Assembly (NCBI GenBank): GCA_963776055.1
Contig: CAVZLD010000005.1
Location: 248,001 to 312,000, forward strand
Direction of reading: 5' to 3'
Origin: CAVZLD01 sp963776055
GTDB lineage: Bacteria > Planctomycetota > Planctomycetia > Pirellulales > Pirellulaceae
DNA: 64,000 nucleotides
Part shown: piece after piece, positions 17,923-27,121 of the stretch
Layout: every line of letters starts with the position of its first letter
Position numbering within the stretch: position 1 is the first letter of the stretch
Made by a program: the position numbers and the translations under genes
Notes under the pieces: generated by a model
What the model saw: only the letters and a program-made list of their open reading frames with translations
Told to the model about the DNA's origin: nothing
Databases searched by the model: none

Positions 17923-18695
17923 TCAGTTTTCCAAAACCTCGGACGCTTGCCGAAATTCGGCGCATACGCGTTGAAATTCCGCGACAAGCGAAAGACGTGC
18001 CCAGCGTCGACGCCTTGAGCCAGATAGTTCTGAGTTAGACTCACGACGTTGGCACGTTCCTTGGGACCGTAACAGCCAAAACACTCTCGGTTATACGCCG
18101 GGCAGATCGCGCCGCACCCAGCCTGCGTGACCGGCCCCATGCAGGCCACGCCGCGTGAAACGGCAACACACACCGTATGGCGCTGTTTGCATTCCACGCA
18201 GACACTGTAATTCGGCACGGTCGGTCGCCGGCCCCGCAGCAGCGACGAAAGCAGGTCGACCAACTGATACTTGTTAATGGGGCAACCGCGCAATTCGAAG
18301 TCGACGCTGACGTGATCGGCCACCGGCGAACTGGTCGCCAGCGTGCTGATATACTCCGGATGAGCGTACACCTGCTGGATATAATCCGTGATGTTGGCCC
18401 AGTTCCGCAGCGCCTGGATCCCCCCGGATGTGGCACAGGCGCCGATCGTCACCAGGAACTTGCACTGTCGGCGGATATCTTTGATCCGCTGTGCATCGTG
18501 AGCCGTGGTAATCGAGCCTTCGACCAAACCCACGTCATAGGGCCCGGCGATCTCCTGCGTGCGAGCTTCCAAGAAGTAGGCAACCTCCACCGCCTCCACA
18601 ACCGCCAGCAACTCGTCTTCGCAATCGAGGAGCGAGAGTTGGCAACCGTCGCAGGAGGCGAATTTGAAGACGGCCAGTTTGGGTTTATCGGCCAT
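17923..18695 (-). CDS. hyhS: Group 3b [NiFe] hydrogenase small subunit (frame-disrupted at the end)
   Basis: Delta subunit carrying three [4Fe-4S] clusters: proximal FASCDGCQLS, IGACATSGG, RGCPINKYQL; further clusters CVECKQRHTVC, AGCGAICPAYN and RECFGCYGP. The conserved C-terminal motif is split: the main frame reads NAYAPNFGKR and runs into hyhL, while the next frame gives EFRQASEVLEN then TGA at 17923. One missing C near 17966 (GCGCC for GCGCCC) restores NAYAPEFRQASEVLEN and a normal stop 160 bp before hyhL. It shares one base with the hyhG stop. Confidence 0.9.
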
Positions 18696-19552
18696 CAGAA
18701 ATCCTCCAGGTGCAAATAGGGTTCCATCTGGTTGTAGGTGAAGACCGGGCCGTCCTTACAGACGAACGTCGGGCCCAGCTGGCAGTGGCCGCAGAACCCT
18801 AGCGCGCACTGCATGTTTCGTTCCATGGAGACAAAGATCTTCTTGCGTGGGACTTTCCGGGCGAGCGCTTCGAAAATCACGAACCGCATCATGATTTCCG
18901 GCCCGCAGGTCAAGATTGCGGTCCGTTCCGGTTTGAGCCGCAGGCGATAGAAAAGCACGGGGACGACACCGATGTGACCGTGCCAGTCCTCTTCCCCGAT
19001 ATCGACCGTTACGTCCACTTCCACGCCGGCGTCGCGCCACTGTTCGTACTCGTCGGAGTACAACAGATCTTGCGGCGTGCGAGCGCCGTAGAGCAGAATC
19101 ACGCGACCATAGTCGTCACGGTGGTTCATGATGTGGTACAGCACCGGACGCAACGGTGCCAGACCGACGCCGCCGCAAGCGAGCACCAGATCATGTTTCT
19201 GGCAGGCCTCCACCGGCCAGTAGGAACCGAACGGCCCGCGAATCCCGATCTGGTCGCCGGCGCGTTTCCGTGCCAAGGCGCGGGTCACATTGCCGGCCAC
19301 GCGAATCGTATGCAGCAGGATTTCCGGGTGAGCCGGATTCGAGCTGATCGAAATCGCCGACTCACCGAAACCGGGCAGGTAGAGCATATTGAATTGACCG
19401 GGCCGAAAGCGGTATTGCTGCGCGATCAGCGGATCATCGAAGGCAATCTCGTAGGTCGCGATTCCTGCGACTTCCCGTTTCACATTCTTGATGTGTGCCA
19501 AATGGGACTGCCAGGGACTGACCGAAGCGGTTGGGGCAGCCATCGCCGTCAT
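18695..19552 (-). CDS. hyhG: Group 3b hydrogenase FAD/NAD(P) subunit
   Basis: Gamma subunit, 285 residues, of the ferredoxin-NADP reductase fold that brings electrons to or from NADP(H). The FAD strand is YRFRPGQFNMLYLPG with ISISSNP; the NAD(P) site is VLACGGVGLAPLRPV and YGARTPQDLLY; the C-terminal [2Fe-2S] site is CALGFCGHCQLGP with FVCKDGP. I start it at 19552, where ATG overlaps the hyhB stop (ATGA). The same fold occurs in dihydroorotate dehydrogenase electron-transfer subunits, but the context settles the role. Confidence 0.93.
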   Translation of the reverse strand: MTAMAAPTASVSPWQSHLAHIKNVKREVAGIATYEIAFDDPLIAQQYRFRPGQFNMLYLPGFGESAISISSNPAHPEILLHTIRVAGNVTRALARKRAGDQIGIRGPFGSYWPVEACQKHDLVLACGGVGLAPLRPVLYHIMNHRDDYGRVILLYGARTPQDLLYSDEYEQWRDAGVEVDVTVDIGEEDWHGHIGVVPVLFYRLRLKPERTAILTCGPEIMMRFVIFEALARKVPRKKIFVSMERNMQCALGFCGHCQLGPTFVCKDGPVFTYNQMEPYLHLEDF

Positions 19553-20712
19553 GATTGATCTCCTCGTATCGCGGCAACTTCGACCGTCAGATCGATTCCG
19601 ACGGGGCACCAAGTGATGCATCGTCCACAGCCGGTGCAGCCGGACATGCCGAACTGGTCGTGCCAGCTGGCGAGCTTATGTGTCAGCCACTGCCGGTACC
19701 GAGCCGCGGTGCTTTTCCGCACGGTGCCCGAGTTCATATAGGAATGTTCGGAGGTGAAACAGGAAGCCCAAGTGCGATCCCGCCGGACATGCTCCCCGGT
19801 CAGGTCGGACACTTCTTCCACCGAACTGCAGAAGCAGGTGGGGCAGACCATGGTGCAGTTGGAGCAGGCCAGGCACCGTTGCGCCACCTTCTCCCACTGC
19901 TCATGCTCCAGGTTGTTCATCAAGATGTACTTGATTCCCTCCGTATCGAGGGACCGTCCGCGCGAGGCTGTCGCGTCGGGCTCCGTCTTGCCGCGTTGCG
20001 CCATCTGTTCGGCCAGCTGCGCGGGCAAACTCTGGGCGGCGGTCACGTCCGCCATGGCGCAGGGCGCCCAATCACAACCGGCAATCACATGCCCGCCCAG
20101 ATCGGTGCCCACCTCCACGACGAAGTGGTCGTCCCTTTCCGTCAGAGCCAGGTCAAAGCCGGACTGGACGGCAGGCCCGGTCTTCATCGAATGGCAGAAG
20201 CAAGTGTCAGCCGCCCTCCGGCAGTTCACCGCAATCAGCAGCAGGTTCTCGCGCCGCTTCGCGTAATTCGTGTCGACATATTGATCCCCCAGAAAAATTC
20301 GATCCTGGATCGCCAACGCATGGAGATCACAGGAGCGAACCCCGATCACCGCAAGAGGCTCGGCGTCGACGTCCGGCGCAACCATCTGCCATTTCCCGTC
20401 GCTGTGAACCGAATCGAGCACCGTTTCCCGGGAAGGGAAAACGTAACTCTTCAGCGAGGACGGACCGACAACGTAGTCAAAATAGGCGGCGTTGCCGTTT
20501 TTCTTAAGGCGGTAATGACCGCCATCCTGTTCGTCGGTGTAGCCCACGGGCATATCAGCCACCGAATCCAGATCATCGTACACGACCGCTGCGTCTTGCA
20601 CGCGCGGACCAACGACCCGGTAGCCGAGACCCCGCAAACGTTCTAACACCGACTGAAAATCGACTTTCATGATGCGGACGAAAGAACCAACGGGAAGTCG
20701 TTGAGCATTCAT
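19549..20712 (-). CDS. hyhB: Group 3b hydrogenase 4Fe-4S (beta) subunit
   Basis: Iron-sulfur subunit of the Hyh/sulfhydrogenase complex, 387 residues, homologous to anaerobic sulfite reductase subunit A. Two ferredoxin-like clusters are visible: RCLACSNCTMVCPTCFC and CTGCGRCITWCPVG. Upstream, VIGVRSCDLHAL is the typical heterodisulfide/AsrA-like segment. The first ATG (20712, MNAQRLPVGSF) fits the family N-terminus; MKVDFQ at 20670 is an alternative. Neither has a good ribosome site. A palindrome lies 8 bp before the first ATG. Confidence 0.9.
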   Translation of the reverse strand: MNAQRLPVGSFVRIMKVDFQSVLERLRGLGYRVVGPRVQDAAVVYDDLDSVADMPVGYTDEQDGGHYRLKKNGNAAYFDYVVGPSSLKSYVFPSRETVLDSVHSDGKWQMVAPDVDAEPLAVIGVRSCDLHALAIQDRIFLGDQYVDTNYAKRRENLLLIAVNCRRAADTCFCHSMKTGPAVQSGFDLALTERDDHFVVEVGTDLGGHVIAGCDWAPCAMADVTAAQSLPAQLAEQMAQRGKTEPDATASRGRSLDTEGIKYILMNNLEHEQWEKVAQRCLACSNCTMVCPTCFCSSVEEVSDLTGEHVRRDRTWASCFTSEHSYMNSGTVRKSTAARYRQWLTHKLASWHDQFGMSGCTGCGRCITWCPVGIDLTVEVAAIRGDQS

Positions 20713-20719
20713 AATAATA

Positions 20720-20735
20720 TGACAATTAGTTGTCA
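20720..20735 (-). promoter_or_regulatory. Perfect palindrome upstream of hyhB (candidate operator)
   Basis: TGACAATTAGTTGTCA is a perfect inverted repeat TGACAA-N4-TTGTCA in a short AT-rich island of otherwise GC-rich DNA. On the minus strand it is followed by TATTAT, a possible -10 box, and then by the hyhB start. Spacing and shape fit a dimeric regulator such as a Crp/Fnr-type protein, but the half-site is not the classical TTGAT of Fnr. The rest of the 194-bp spacer to the cyclic-nucleotide-binding gene shows nothing else. Confidence 0.6.
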
Positions 20736-20906
20736 GAGTTAGATTTCAGTAGACGGCGTGCAACCGGTTCCGCGACCCCGCAGACGGGAGCCGAACCGGG
20801 CAACAACACCACAATCGATACCATTCCACTTCGCAGCGACTCGATCGCTTCGGCACTGTCCTTCCTAGCGACGGAATCTCTCGCGTCTGCGACCTACGAC
20901 GTCCGC

Positions 20907-21389
20907 TCAGCTCTCGCTGTCGGGCATCTGGCTGCCGTACACATCCACCAGCTGCAACCGCGTGGCGTTCAATCGTTTCGAAAGAGCACCCGCCGCGCGG
21001 ACCATCAACTCGTAACCAAACCGTGAATTGTGCTCGCAAATTGTCAGCAACTGGCCGGCGTTGATTTCGATCGCCGAGGTATCGGCCAGTGCGCGGGCGG
21101 TCGCCGTTAACTGGGACTGGCCCAGCATGGGGGACCATCCCAGCAGTTCCCCGCTGCCGATCGTCAGAATCCGGCGGCAACCCACACCCGGGGCGCAGAT
21201 TTCGATCGAGACATTCCCCGACGTCACCAGATAGACCTTCGTGGCCGGCTCCCCTTCGCGAAAGATGACCGCCCCCGATGGAAAATCCACCAGCCGAGAC
21301 ATCTCGGCCATCTTCCCCAGCAAATCGTCGGCAAACCCTTGCAGAAACTCGACGTCGCGCAACTGCGCCAATAAATCCGGTGTGGCCAT
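20907..21389 (-). CDS. Cyclic-nucleotide-binding domain protein without DNA-binding domain
   Basis: 160 residues, almost entirely a cNMP-binding beta-roll: VDFPSGAVIFREGEPATKVYLV, then GSGELLGWSPMLG and TARALADTSAIEINA. There is no helix-turn-helix after it, so it is not itself a Crp-type activator; the final helix ends near LQLVDVYG. Such stand-alone domains occur beside group 3b hydrogenase genes in several phyla (from memory), suggesting a sensory or allosteric role. It lies between the protease gene (3-bp gap) and hyhB. Confidence 0.85.
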   Translation of the reverse strand: MATPDLLAQLRDVEFLQGFADDLLGKMAEMSRLVDFPSGAVIFREGEPATKVYLVTSGNVSIEICAPGVGCRRILTIGSGELLGWSPMLGQSQLTATARALADTSAIEINAGQLLTICEHNSRFGYELMVRAAGALSKRLNATRLQLVDVYGSQMPDSES

Positions 21390-21392
21390 GCG

Positions 21393-21896
21393 TTATCCCC
21401 CTCCGGCCGGATCAGGATGATGAAAGCCGTTGACCTCCTCCAGGATTCGCCTGGACAGTTCCGGCAAAGCCGCGGCGATTCGCTGGCTGAGGCGCAATGT
21501 GCCATGAATTCTCTCGAATTGCATGGCGAAGATAATGACCGCCGGAGGCAGACAACCCAACGATTCGGCGAGTTGCAAAGCGGCGGCCAATCCCAACCCG
21601 TGTGACGAACCGTTCGGTTCGGCGCCGATTCGCGGGTCGGGCCACTGCAGACGAACGATGGAACCGGGCGGACCACCTCCATCGGCAGCATCAATCAAAT
21701 ACACCTTCTGACAGCCGCGGAGATGGTCCACCAGTTCCAACGGCTGCGTAAGACAGATCAGCGGGAGTTCGGGAGGCAGGTCCGCGCGGAGCATCTCGGC
21801 ACAGCGCCACGCCAACTGGTCGTCAGCGTGGGAACTGCCGAGCGCGAGGATCTTGACTGTCGTACGCCCTAGGGCGGATGCCGACATCCGCGTCAC
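21393..21896 (-). CDS. Hydrogenase maturation protease, second copy
   Basis: HybD/HycI-fold endopeptidase, 167 residues: VKILALGSSHADDQLAWRCAE takes the place of the GxGN..DD start, KVYLIDAADGG holds the central Asp, and SSHGLGLAAALQLAE supplies the His. The GN pair of the first loop is replaced by SS-HADD, a known divergence among group 3 proteases. Its place before hyhBGSL suggests it processes HyhL, with hoxW serving HoxH. Start may be the second Met (MSASALG). Confidence 0.75.
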   Translation of the reverse strand: MTRMSASALGRTTVKILALGSSHADDQLAWRCAEMLRADLPPELPLICLTQPLELVDHLRGCQKVYLIDAADGGGPPGSIVRLQWPDPRIGAEPNGSSHGLGLAAALQLAESLGCLPPAVIIFAMQFERIHGTLRLSQRIAAALPELSRRILEEVNGFHHPDPAGGG

Positions 21897-21965
21897 TTCT
21901 CCCGCGATTGCTTCCCCCTGCGGCGCGCCGTCGAATCCGGTCTGCGGCGCGAAGCTGCTCTCGCC

Positions 21966-22976
21966 TCAGGCCGAGAACTCCGAAGTGTAGGAAGCTAACG
22001 CTTTCATGTAATTGCCGCGCTCTAAGGCACCGGCATCGGGACAATTCGCACGACTCATACTGCCCTTCATCTGCTCGACCGAGTCGTACTCTTTCTCTTC
22101 CATCCAATCTCGCAACTCTTCGCGCATCTGGCCAATCCGCTCGGGACCGTGCGTCAGCAACACGGAAGTTACCATGGTGACATCGGCCCCGGCCAGCAAC
22201 AGCTTGATCACATCCTCGGCCAAATGGATTCCACTGGTCGCGGCCAAAGACCCCGCCACATGCTCCCGCAGAATCGCGATCCACCGCAGCGGAGCGCGCA
22301 ACTCCGCTCGCTGGCTCAACACCAGGTTCGGCACGACCTGCAGTTCCTCCAAATCGATATCCGGTTCCAGGTACCGATTGAACAGCACCAGGCCGTTGGC
22401 GCCCGCCTTGATCAGTCCCGTGGCAAAATGGGCCAGACTGCTGAAGTTCGGACCGATCTTCACCGCCAGCGGGATCGAGACCTCGGCGCGAACCGCTTCC
22501 ACCAGATCCAGATACCGTTGCTCCACCTCCGCGGAGGTCATCAGCGGCTCGGTCGGCACGAAGTAAATATTCAACTCCAGCGCATCGGCGCCCGCCTCCT
22601 GAATCGCCTTCGCGTAACGAATCCAACCGCCTTTGGAGGACCCGTTGAGGCTGCCGATGATCGGGATCGAAAGCGTTTTGGTCGCCTCCCGCACCAAATC
22701 CAGATAATCATCCGCCCCCACCCGGTAGTCTTCCAGCTCGGGAAAGTACGACAGGGATTCGGCGAACGATTCGGACTGGTGCTGGTACAGCTTGGCCATC
22801 TGCTGTTCTTCGTGTTCGATCTGTTCCTCGAACAGCGATGGCAACACGGCCGCAGCCACACCCGCCTCCTGCAACTGCTGCAGCGTCTCCAGCTTCGCAG
22901 TCAGGGGGCCTGCCGACGCCATCAACGGACTCGACAGCTTGATGCCCAGGTAGTTCGTGCTCAGATCGACACTCAT
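21966..22976 (-). CDS. Dihydroorotate dehydrogenase-like flavoprotein
   Basis: FMN TIM-barrel protein of the DHOD-like group, 336 residues: LSSPLMASAGPLT at the N-terminus, GADALELNIYFVPTEP, IPLAVKIGPNF, and ATSGIHLAEDVIKLLLAGAD near the phosphate site. The start overlaps the POR stop by 4 bp, so it is translationally coupled. This POR plus DHOD-like pairing is widespread in anaerobes; it is probably not a pyrimidine enzyme here but an electron-transfer or regulatory partner. The exact substrate is unknown. Confidence 0.85.
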   Translation of the reverse strand: MSVDLSTNYLGIKLSSPLMASAGPLTAKLETLQQLQEAGVAAAVLPSLFEEQIEHEEQQMAKLYQHQSESFAESLSYFPELEDYRVGADDYLDLVREATKTLSIPIIGSLNGSSKGGWIRYAKAIQEAGADALELNIYFVPTEPLMTSAEVEQRYLDLVEAVRAEVSIPLAVKIGPNFSSLAHFATGLIKAGANGLVLFNRYLEPDIDLEELQVVPNLVLSQRAELRAPLRWIAILREHVAGSLAATSGIHLAEDVIKLLLAGADVTMVTSVLLTHGPERIGQMREELRDWMEEKEYDSVEQMKGSMSRANCPDAGALERGNYMKALASYTSEFSA

Positions 22977-25900
22977 GCGGATACACCCTCCTCAACGTCT
23001 TGCTGCTGCTCGATGTCTCGCACGACACCGGCCATCTGCTCGTAATAATGCCACTGGTCGTCGATGTCCTTCTGTGCCTGCTGAAAGAGTTGCTCGGCAT
23101 GCTCGGGACTGGTCCGAGCGAGCATGGCGTAGCGCGCCTCTTTCGCGGCAAGCTCCTTGAACGGCACCGTCGGTTTGCGGCTGTCCAACTGGAACGGATG
23201 ACCGTCATCGCGTGCCATCCGCGGATCGTACCGATACAGCGGCCAGAAGCCGGACTGGACCACGGTTTTCTGGTGGCTCATCCCGGTGGTCATGTCGATC
23301 CCCTGCGCGATGCAGTGACTGTAGGCCAGGATCAGCGACGGTCCCGCATAGGACTCCGCCTCCCGGAACGCTCGCAACGTCTGTGCCGGATTGGCCCCCA
23401 TCGCCACCTGCGCGACGAAGACATTGCCATAGGCGACCGCCAGCATTCCCAGGTCTTTCCGGCGACTCGGCTTGCCCGCCGAGGCAAACTTGGCGACCGC
23501 AGCACGCGGCGTCGACTTGGAGGCCTGCCCGCCGGTGTTGGAATAGACGCCCGTGTCGAGCACCAGAATGTTGACGTCGCGACCGGTCGTCAGGACATGG
23601 TCCAAGCCGCCAAATCCGATGTCGTAGGACCAGCCGTCACCGCCCAGGATCCAGACACTCCGCTTCACCAACACGTCCGCGATGTCCGCCAACGTCCGGG
23701 CCGAACGACTGTCGATACCCGCCAGCTTCGCTCGCAACTCGGCCACCCGTTGCCGCTGCTCTCGCAATTCCACCTCATCGGCCTGCGATGCGTTGAGCAA
23801 GGAGTCCACCAGATGGTCGCCAATCTGCCCTCCCAATTCACGCAGCAGAAGAGCGGCGTAATCATGTTTTTGATCGACGGCCAGCCGCAACCCCAGGCCA
23901 AACTCCGCGTTGTCTTCGAACAGCGAGTTACACCAGGTGGGCCCTCGCCCCGCGGAGTCGACCGTGTAGGGCGTGGTCGGCAGGTTGCCGCCGTAAATCG
24001 AGGAGCAGCCGGTGGCGTTGGCGATCAGCGTGCGATCTCCGAACAACTGACTCATCAGCTTCACATACGGCGTCTCGCCGCAACCGGCACACGCACCAGA
24101 AAACTCGAACAACGGCTCTAACGTCTGCGAACCCTTGACCGTCTCCGACTTGACCAGCGTCCGGTCCACCTCCGGCAGTTCCAGGAAGAATTCGAAATTC
24201 TTCCGTTCCCGCTCCAGGTGATCCAACTGCGGCCGCATGTTGATCGCCTTCTCCTTCACGACCTCCTTGCTGCGTGCCGGACAGACGTCGACGCACACAC
24301 CGCAACCGGTGCAATCATCCGGAGCCACCTGAATCGTCATCAGGTGATCAGGCCAGTCCTTGCCTTTCCACGGCCGCGAAACAAAACCCTCGGGTGCGTT
24401 GGCCGCGGCTTCCGCCGTGAACGGTTTCATCCGAATCGCAGCGTGCGGGCAAACCAGAGCACACAACCCGCACTGGATGCATATGTCCGGATTCCAGATC
24501 GGAATCTCCAGAGCGATGCTGCGTTTCTCGATCTTCGCGGTTCCGGTCGGGAACGTACCATCCACCGGCAAGGCACTGACCGGCAGCAGGTCGCCCTTGC
24601 CGTTGAGCAGCATCGTGGTGACGCGCTGCACGAAATCCGATTCGCCGGGCACGTCGAAGGCCACTCGTTGCAGCGTGCTGGTGGCCTGCTGCGGCACCTT
24701 GACTTCGACCAGCCCGTCCAGCGAGGCATCGACGGCGGCGAAGTTCTTCTGCAGGACCGATTCGCCCCGTTTGCCGTACGTCTTGCGAATCGTCTCCTTG
24801 ATCTTCTCGATCGCTTCTTCCCGCGGCAAAATTCCGCTCAGAGCAAAGAAGCAGGTCTGCATCACGGTGTTGATCCGCCGTCCCATGCCGGTGGCCTCCG
24901 CCACCTTGTAGGCATCGACGACGAAGAACCGCAGCTTCTTGTCGATGATCTGCTGCTGTGTTTCCTGCGGCAGATGGTCCCAGACCTCATCGGCACCGTA
25001 GGGGCTGTTCAACAGGAAGGTCGCCCCCGGTTCGGCACACTGCAACATGTCGAGCCGTTCCAGGAAGACAGACTGGTGGCAGGCAACAAAGTTCGCGCGC
25101 TCGATCAGGTAGGTCGAGTTGATCGGCCGCGGCGAGAAGCGCAGGTGAGAAACCGTGACGGAACCCGCCTTCTTGGAGTCGTAGACGAAATAGCCCTGGG
25201 CATACATCGGAGTGCTTTCGCCGATGATCTTCACGGAGTTCTTGCTCGCTCCGACCGTGCCGTCGCTGCCCAACCCGTAGAACATCGCCCGCGTGACGTC
25301 TTCGCCTTCGGTCGAGAAGTCGGGATCCCACTTCAGGCTCAGGTGCGTCACATCGTCGACGATTCCCACCGTGAAATGGCGTTTCGGTTCCGCTTGCTTC
25401 AGTTCGTCCAGCACGCGTGCCGCCATCGCCGGGGTAAATTCCTTGGAGGAGAGCCCGTAGCGCCCGCCGATGACGGTCGGAAGAGCCCGCCCGTTGCCCG
25501 CCGCCGAGCCGGCGTTTTCGAACAAGGTCGTGACCACATCCTGATAGAGCGGTTCGCCCAGCGCACCGGGTTCCTTCGTGCGGTCCAATACCGCGATCTG
25601 CCGCACGCTCGGCGGAATCGCCTTGAGCATCGCGGCTCCGTCAAACGGCCGGAACAGACGAACCTTGACCAGACCGACCGCCTGCCCCTGTCGATTCAAC
25701 TCCGCCACCGCTTCCTCGGCCGCACCCACGCCGGAACCCATCATTACGATCACGCGGTCCGCTTTGGGCGAACCGAAATAATCGAACAGGTGATACTGCC
25801 GGCCGACCAGCTCCGCCAACTGATCCATCGTGGCCTGCACAATTCCCGGCACCGCGTCGTAGTACGGATTCGCCGCTTCCCGCGCCTGGAAGAACACATC

Positions 25901-26569
25901 GGGATTCTGCGCGGTGCCGCGGAGCACCGGTCGATCCGGATCCATCGCCCGCTCCCGATGCGCCCGAACCATTTCCATATCGATCATCGACCGGATGTCG
26001 TCGACCGACACCTGCTCAATCTTGTTCACTTCGTGGGAAGTCCGGAAGCCGTCAAAGAAGTGCAGGAACGGAACACGCGACTTCAGCGTGGCGGCATGGG
26101 ACACCAACGCCATGTCCTGGACCTCCTGGATCGAGTTGGAGGCCAACATGGCCCAACCCGCGCCACGGACCGACATCACATCGCTGTGGTCGCCGAAGAT
26201 CGACAAGGCATGCGTCGCCAGGGTTCGTGCGGAAATGTGGTAGACGGTCGGCAGCAGCTCGCCCGCGATCTTGTACATCGTGGGAATCATCAGCAGCAGA
26301 CCCTGCGAGGCCGTAAAGGTCGTGCTCAACGCACCCGCCTGCAGCGCCCCGTGGACCGCCGCCGCCGCCCCGCCCTCGCTTTGCATCTCCACCACGTCCG
26401 GCACCGTGCCGAAAATGTTTTCTCGCCGGATCGTCGACCAGGTGTCCGCCATCTCTCCCATCGGAGAGGCGGGGGTGATCGGATAGATCGCAATCACTTC
26501 GTTTGTCTGATGGGCAACAAAAGCAGCTGCCTCATTGCCTTCTAGCGTGACCAGTCGTCGCTCACCCAC
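22973..26569 (-). CDS. nifJ: Pyruvate:ferredoxin (flavodoxin) oxidoreductase
   Basis: Single-chain POR of 1198 residues, full length for the family. It oxidises pyruvate and CoA to acetyl-CoA and CO2 and reduces ferredoxin or flavodoxin. Domain I has AIYPITPASPMGEMAD; the CoA-binding and linker regions follow; two [4Fe-4S] ferredoxin motifs are CIQCGLCALVCPHAA and CTGCGVCVDVCPARSKE; the ThDP domain has CAGCGETPY, ATGCSSIYGGN and LGGDGWSYDIGFGGLDH. It starts at GTG 26569 with GGAGAG 6 bp upstream. It is the first gene of the 16-kb minus-strand array leading into both hydrogenases, which could accept its electrons through ferredoxin or NAD(P)H. Confidence 0.97.
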   Translation of the reverse strand: MGERRLVTLEGNEAAAFVAHQTNEVIAIYPITPASPMGEMADTWSTIRRENIFGTVPDVVEMQSEGGAAAAVHGALQAGALSTTFTASQGLLLMIPTMYKIAGELLPTVYHISARTLATHALSIFGDHSDVMSVRGAGWAMLASNSIQEVQDMALVSHAATLKSRVPFLHFFDGFRTSHEVNKIEQVSVDDIRSMIDMEMVRAHRERAMDPDRPVLRGTAQNPDVFFQAREAANPYYDAVPGIVQATMDQLAELVGRQYHLFDYFGSPKADRVIVMMGSGVGAAEEAVAELNRQGQAVGLVKVRLFRPFDGAAMLKAIPPSVRQIAVLDRTKEPGALGEPLYQDVVTTLFENAGSAAGNGRALPTVIGGRYGLSSKEFTPAMAARVLDELKQAEPKRHFTVGIVDDVTHLSLKWDPDFSTEGEDVTRAMFYGLGSDGTVGASKNSVKIIGESTPMYAQGYFVYDSKKAGSVTVSHLRFSPRPINSTYLIERANFVACHQSVFLERLDMLQCAEPGATFLLNSPYGADEVWDHLPQETQQQIIDKKLRFFVVDAYKVAEATGMGRRINTVMQTCFFALSGILPREEAIEKIKETIRKTYGKRGESVLQKNFAAVDASLDGLVEVKVPQQATSTLQRVAFDVPGESDFVQRVTTMLLNGKGDLLPVSALPVDGTFPTGTAKIEKRSIALEIPIWNPDICIQCGLCALVCPHAAIRMKPFTAEAAANAPEGFVSRPWKGKDWPDHLMTIQVAPDDCTGCGVCVDVCPARSKEVVKEKAINMRPQLDHLERERKNFEFFLELPEVDRTLVKSETVKGSQTLEPLFEFSGACAGCGETPYVKLMSQLFGDRTLIANATGCSSIYGGNLPTTPYTVDSAGRGPTWCNSLFEDNAEFGLGLRLAVDQKHDYAALLLRELGGQIGDHLVDSLLNASQADEVELREQRQRVAELRAKLAGIDSRSARTLADIADVLVKRSVWILGGDGWSYDIGFGGLDHVLTTGRDVNILVLDTGVYSNTGGQASKSTPRAAVAKFASAGKPSRRKDLGMLAVAYGNVFVAQVAMGANPAQTLRAFREAESYAGPSLILAYSHCIAQGIDMTTGMSHQKTVVQSGFWPLYRYDPRMARDDGHPFQLDSRKPTVPFKELAAKEARYAMLARTSPEHAEQLFQQAQKDIDDQWHYYEQMAGVVRDIEQQQDVEEGVSA

Positions 26570-27121
26570 GAATACTCTCCTCGTCGTTCTCTACTCGAAT
26601 TCTCGGCCACTAATCGCCGGTCATATCGGCATCCTGCACCCGACGTCGCGGAATGCGGTGGCCGCGATGGCTGACATCCACTCCCGCCAGGGAGGGTCCG
26701 GATGGGGAGCCCGGGAACCGTGTCCTTCCCCCCAAACCAGCGAAGCTCCGCCCAAGAAGGCGAAGGGCTTTGTGGCGTGTCACTCCGGAGTGCGTCCGCT
26801 ACCGAAACGGATTGAGGGGCCAAGCTGCCGCAACTGCGATGCCATTTCGGGTCCTGAATCCGACTTGGCCCAAATTTTGTCGCCCGCCAGCACCCATTCC
26901 GACGACCGCGGCGGCTCGCAAAGCGAAGCCCTGCCTGGGACAATTGAGCCTTCGACGTTGGCCGAGCGGCCATCGGCCGAAACGCCTCTAACTTTCCGCT
27001 CGGCTCGCCGCACCCAGCGACTCGCCAGACAAAAATGTGGAACATCAGCACGCGTGGGCGTGCTTATCGGCACACTGCGCGCTGGAAGCACGAGTCGCCT
27101 CCCCCAGAAGAGAACCATCAA
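26570..27121. other. Gene-free spacer between POR and apbE
   Basis: 552 bp between divergent genes with no convincing coding frame. It must hold the promoters of the POR-hydrogenase array and of apbE. The only structure noticed is an imperfect stem GGCCGAGCGGCCATCGGCC near 26963. No consensus promoter could be picked with confidence. Confidence 0.5.

Noticed and set aside
24218..26545. 775-codon open frame on the plus strand opposite POR
   Set aside because: It is the antisense shadow of a full-length, motif-complete POR; its translation is Arg/His-rich without any family motif.
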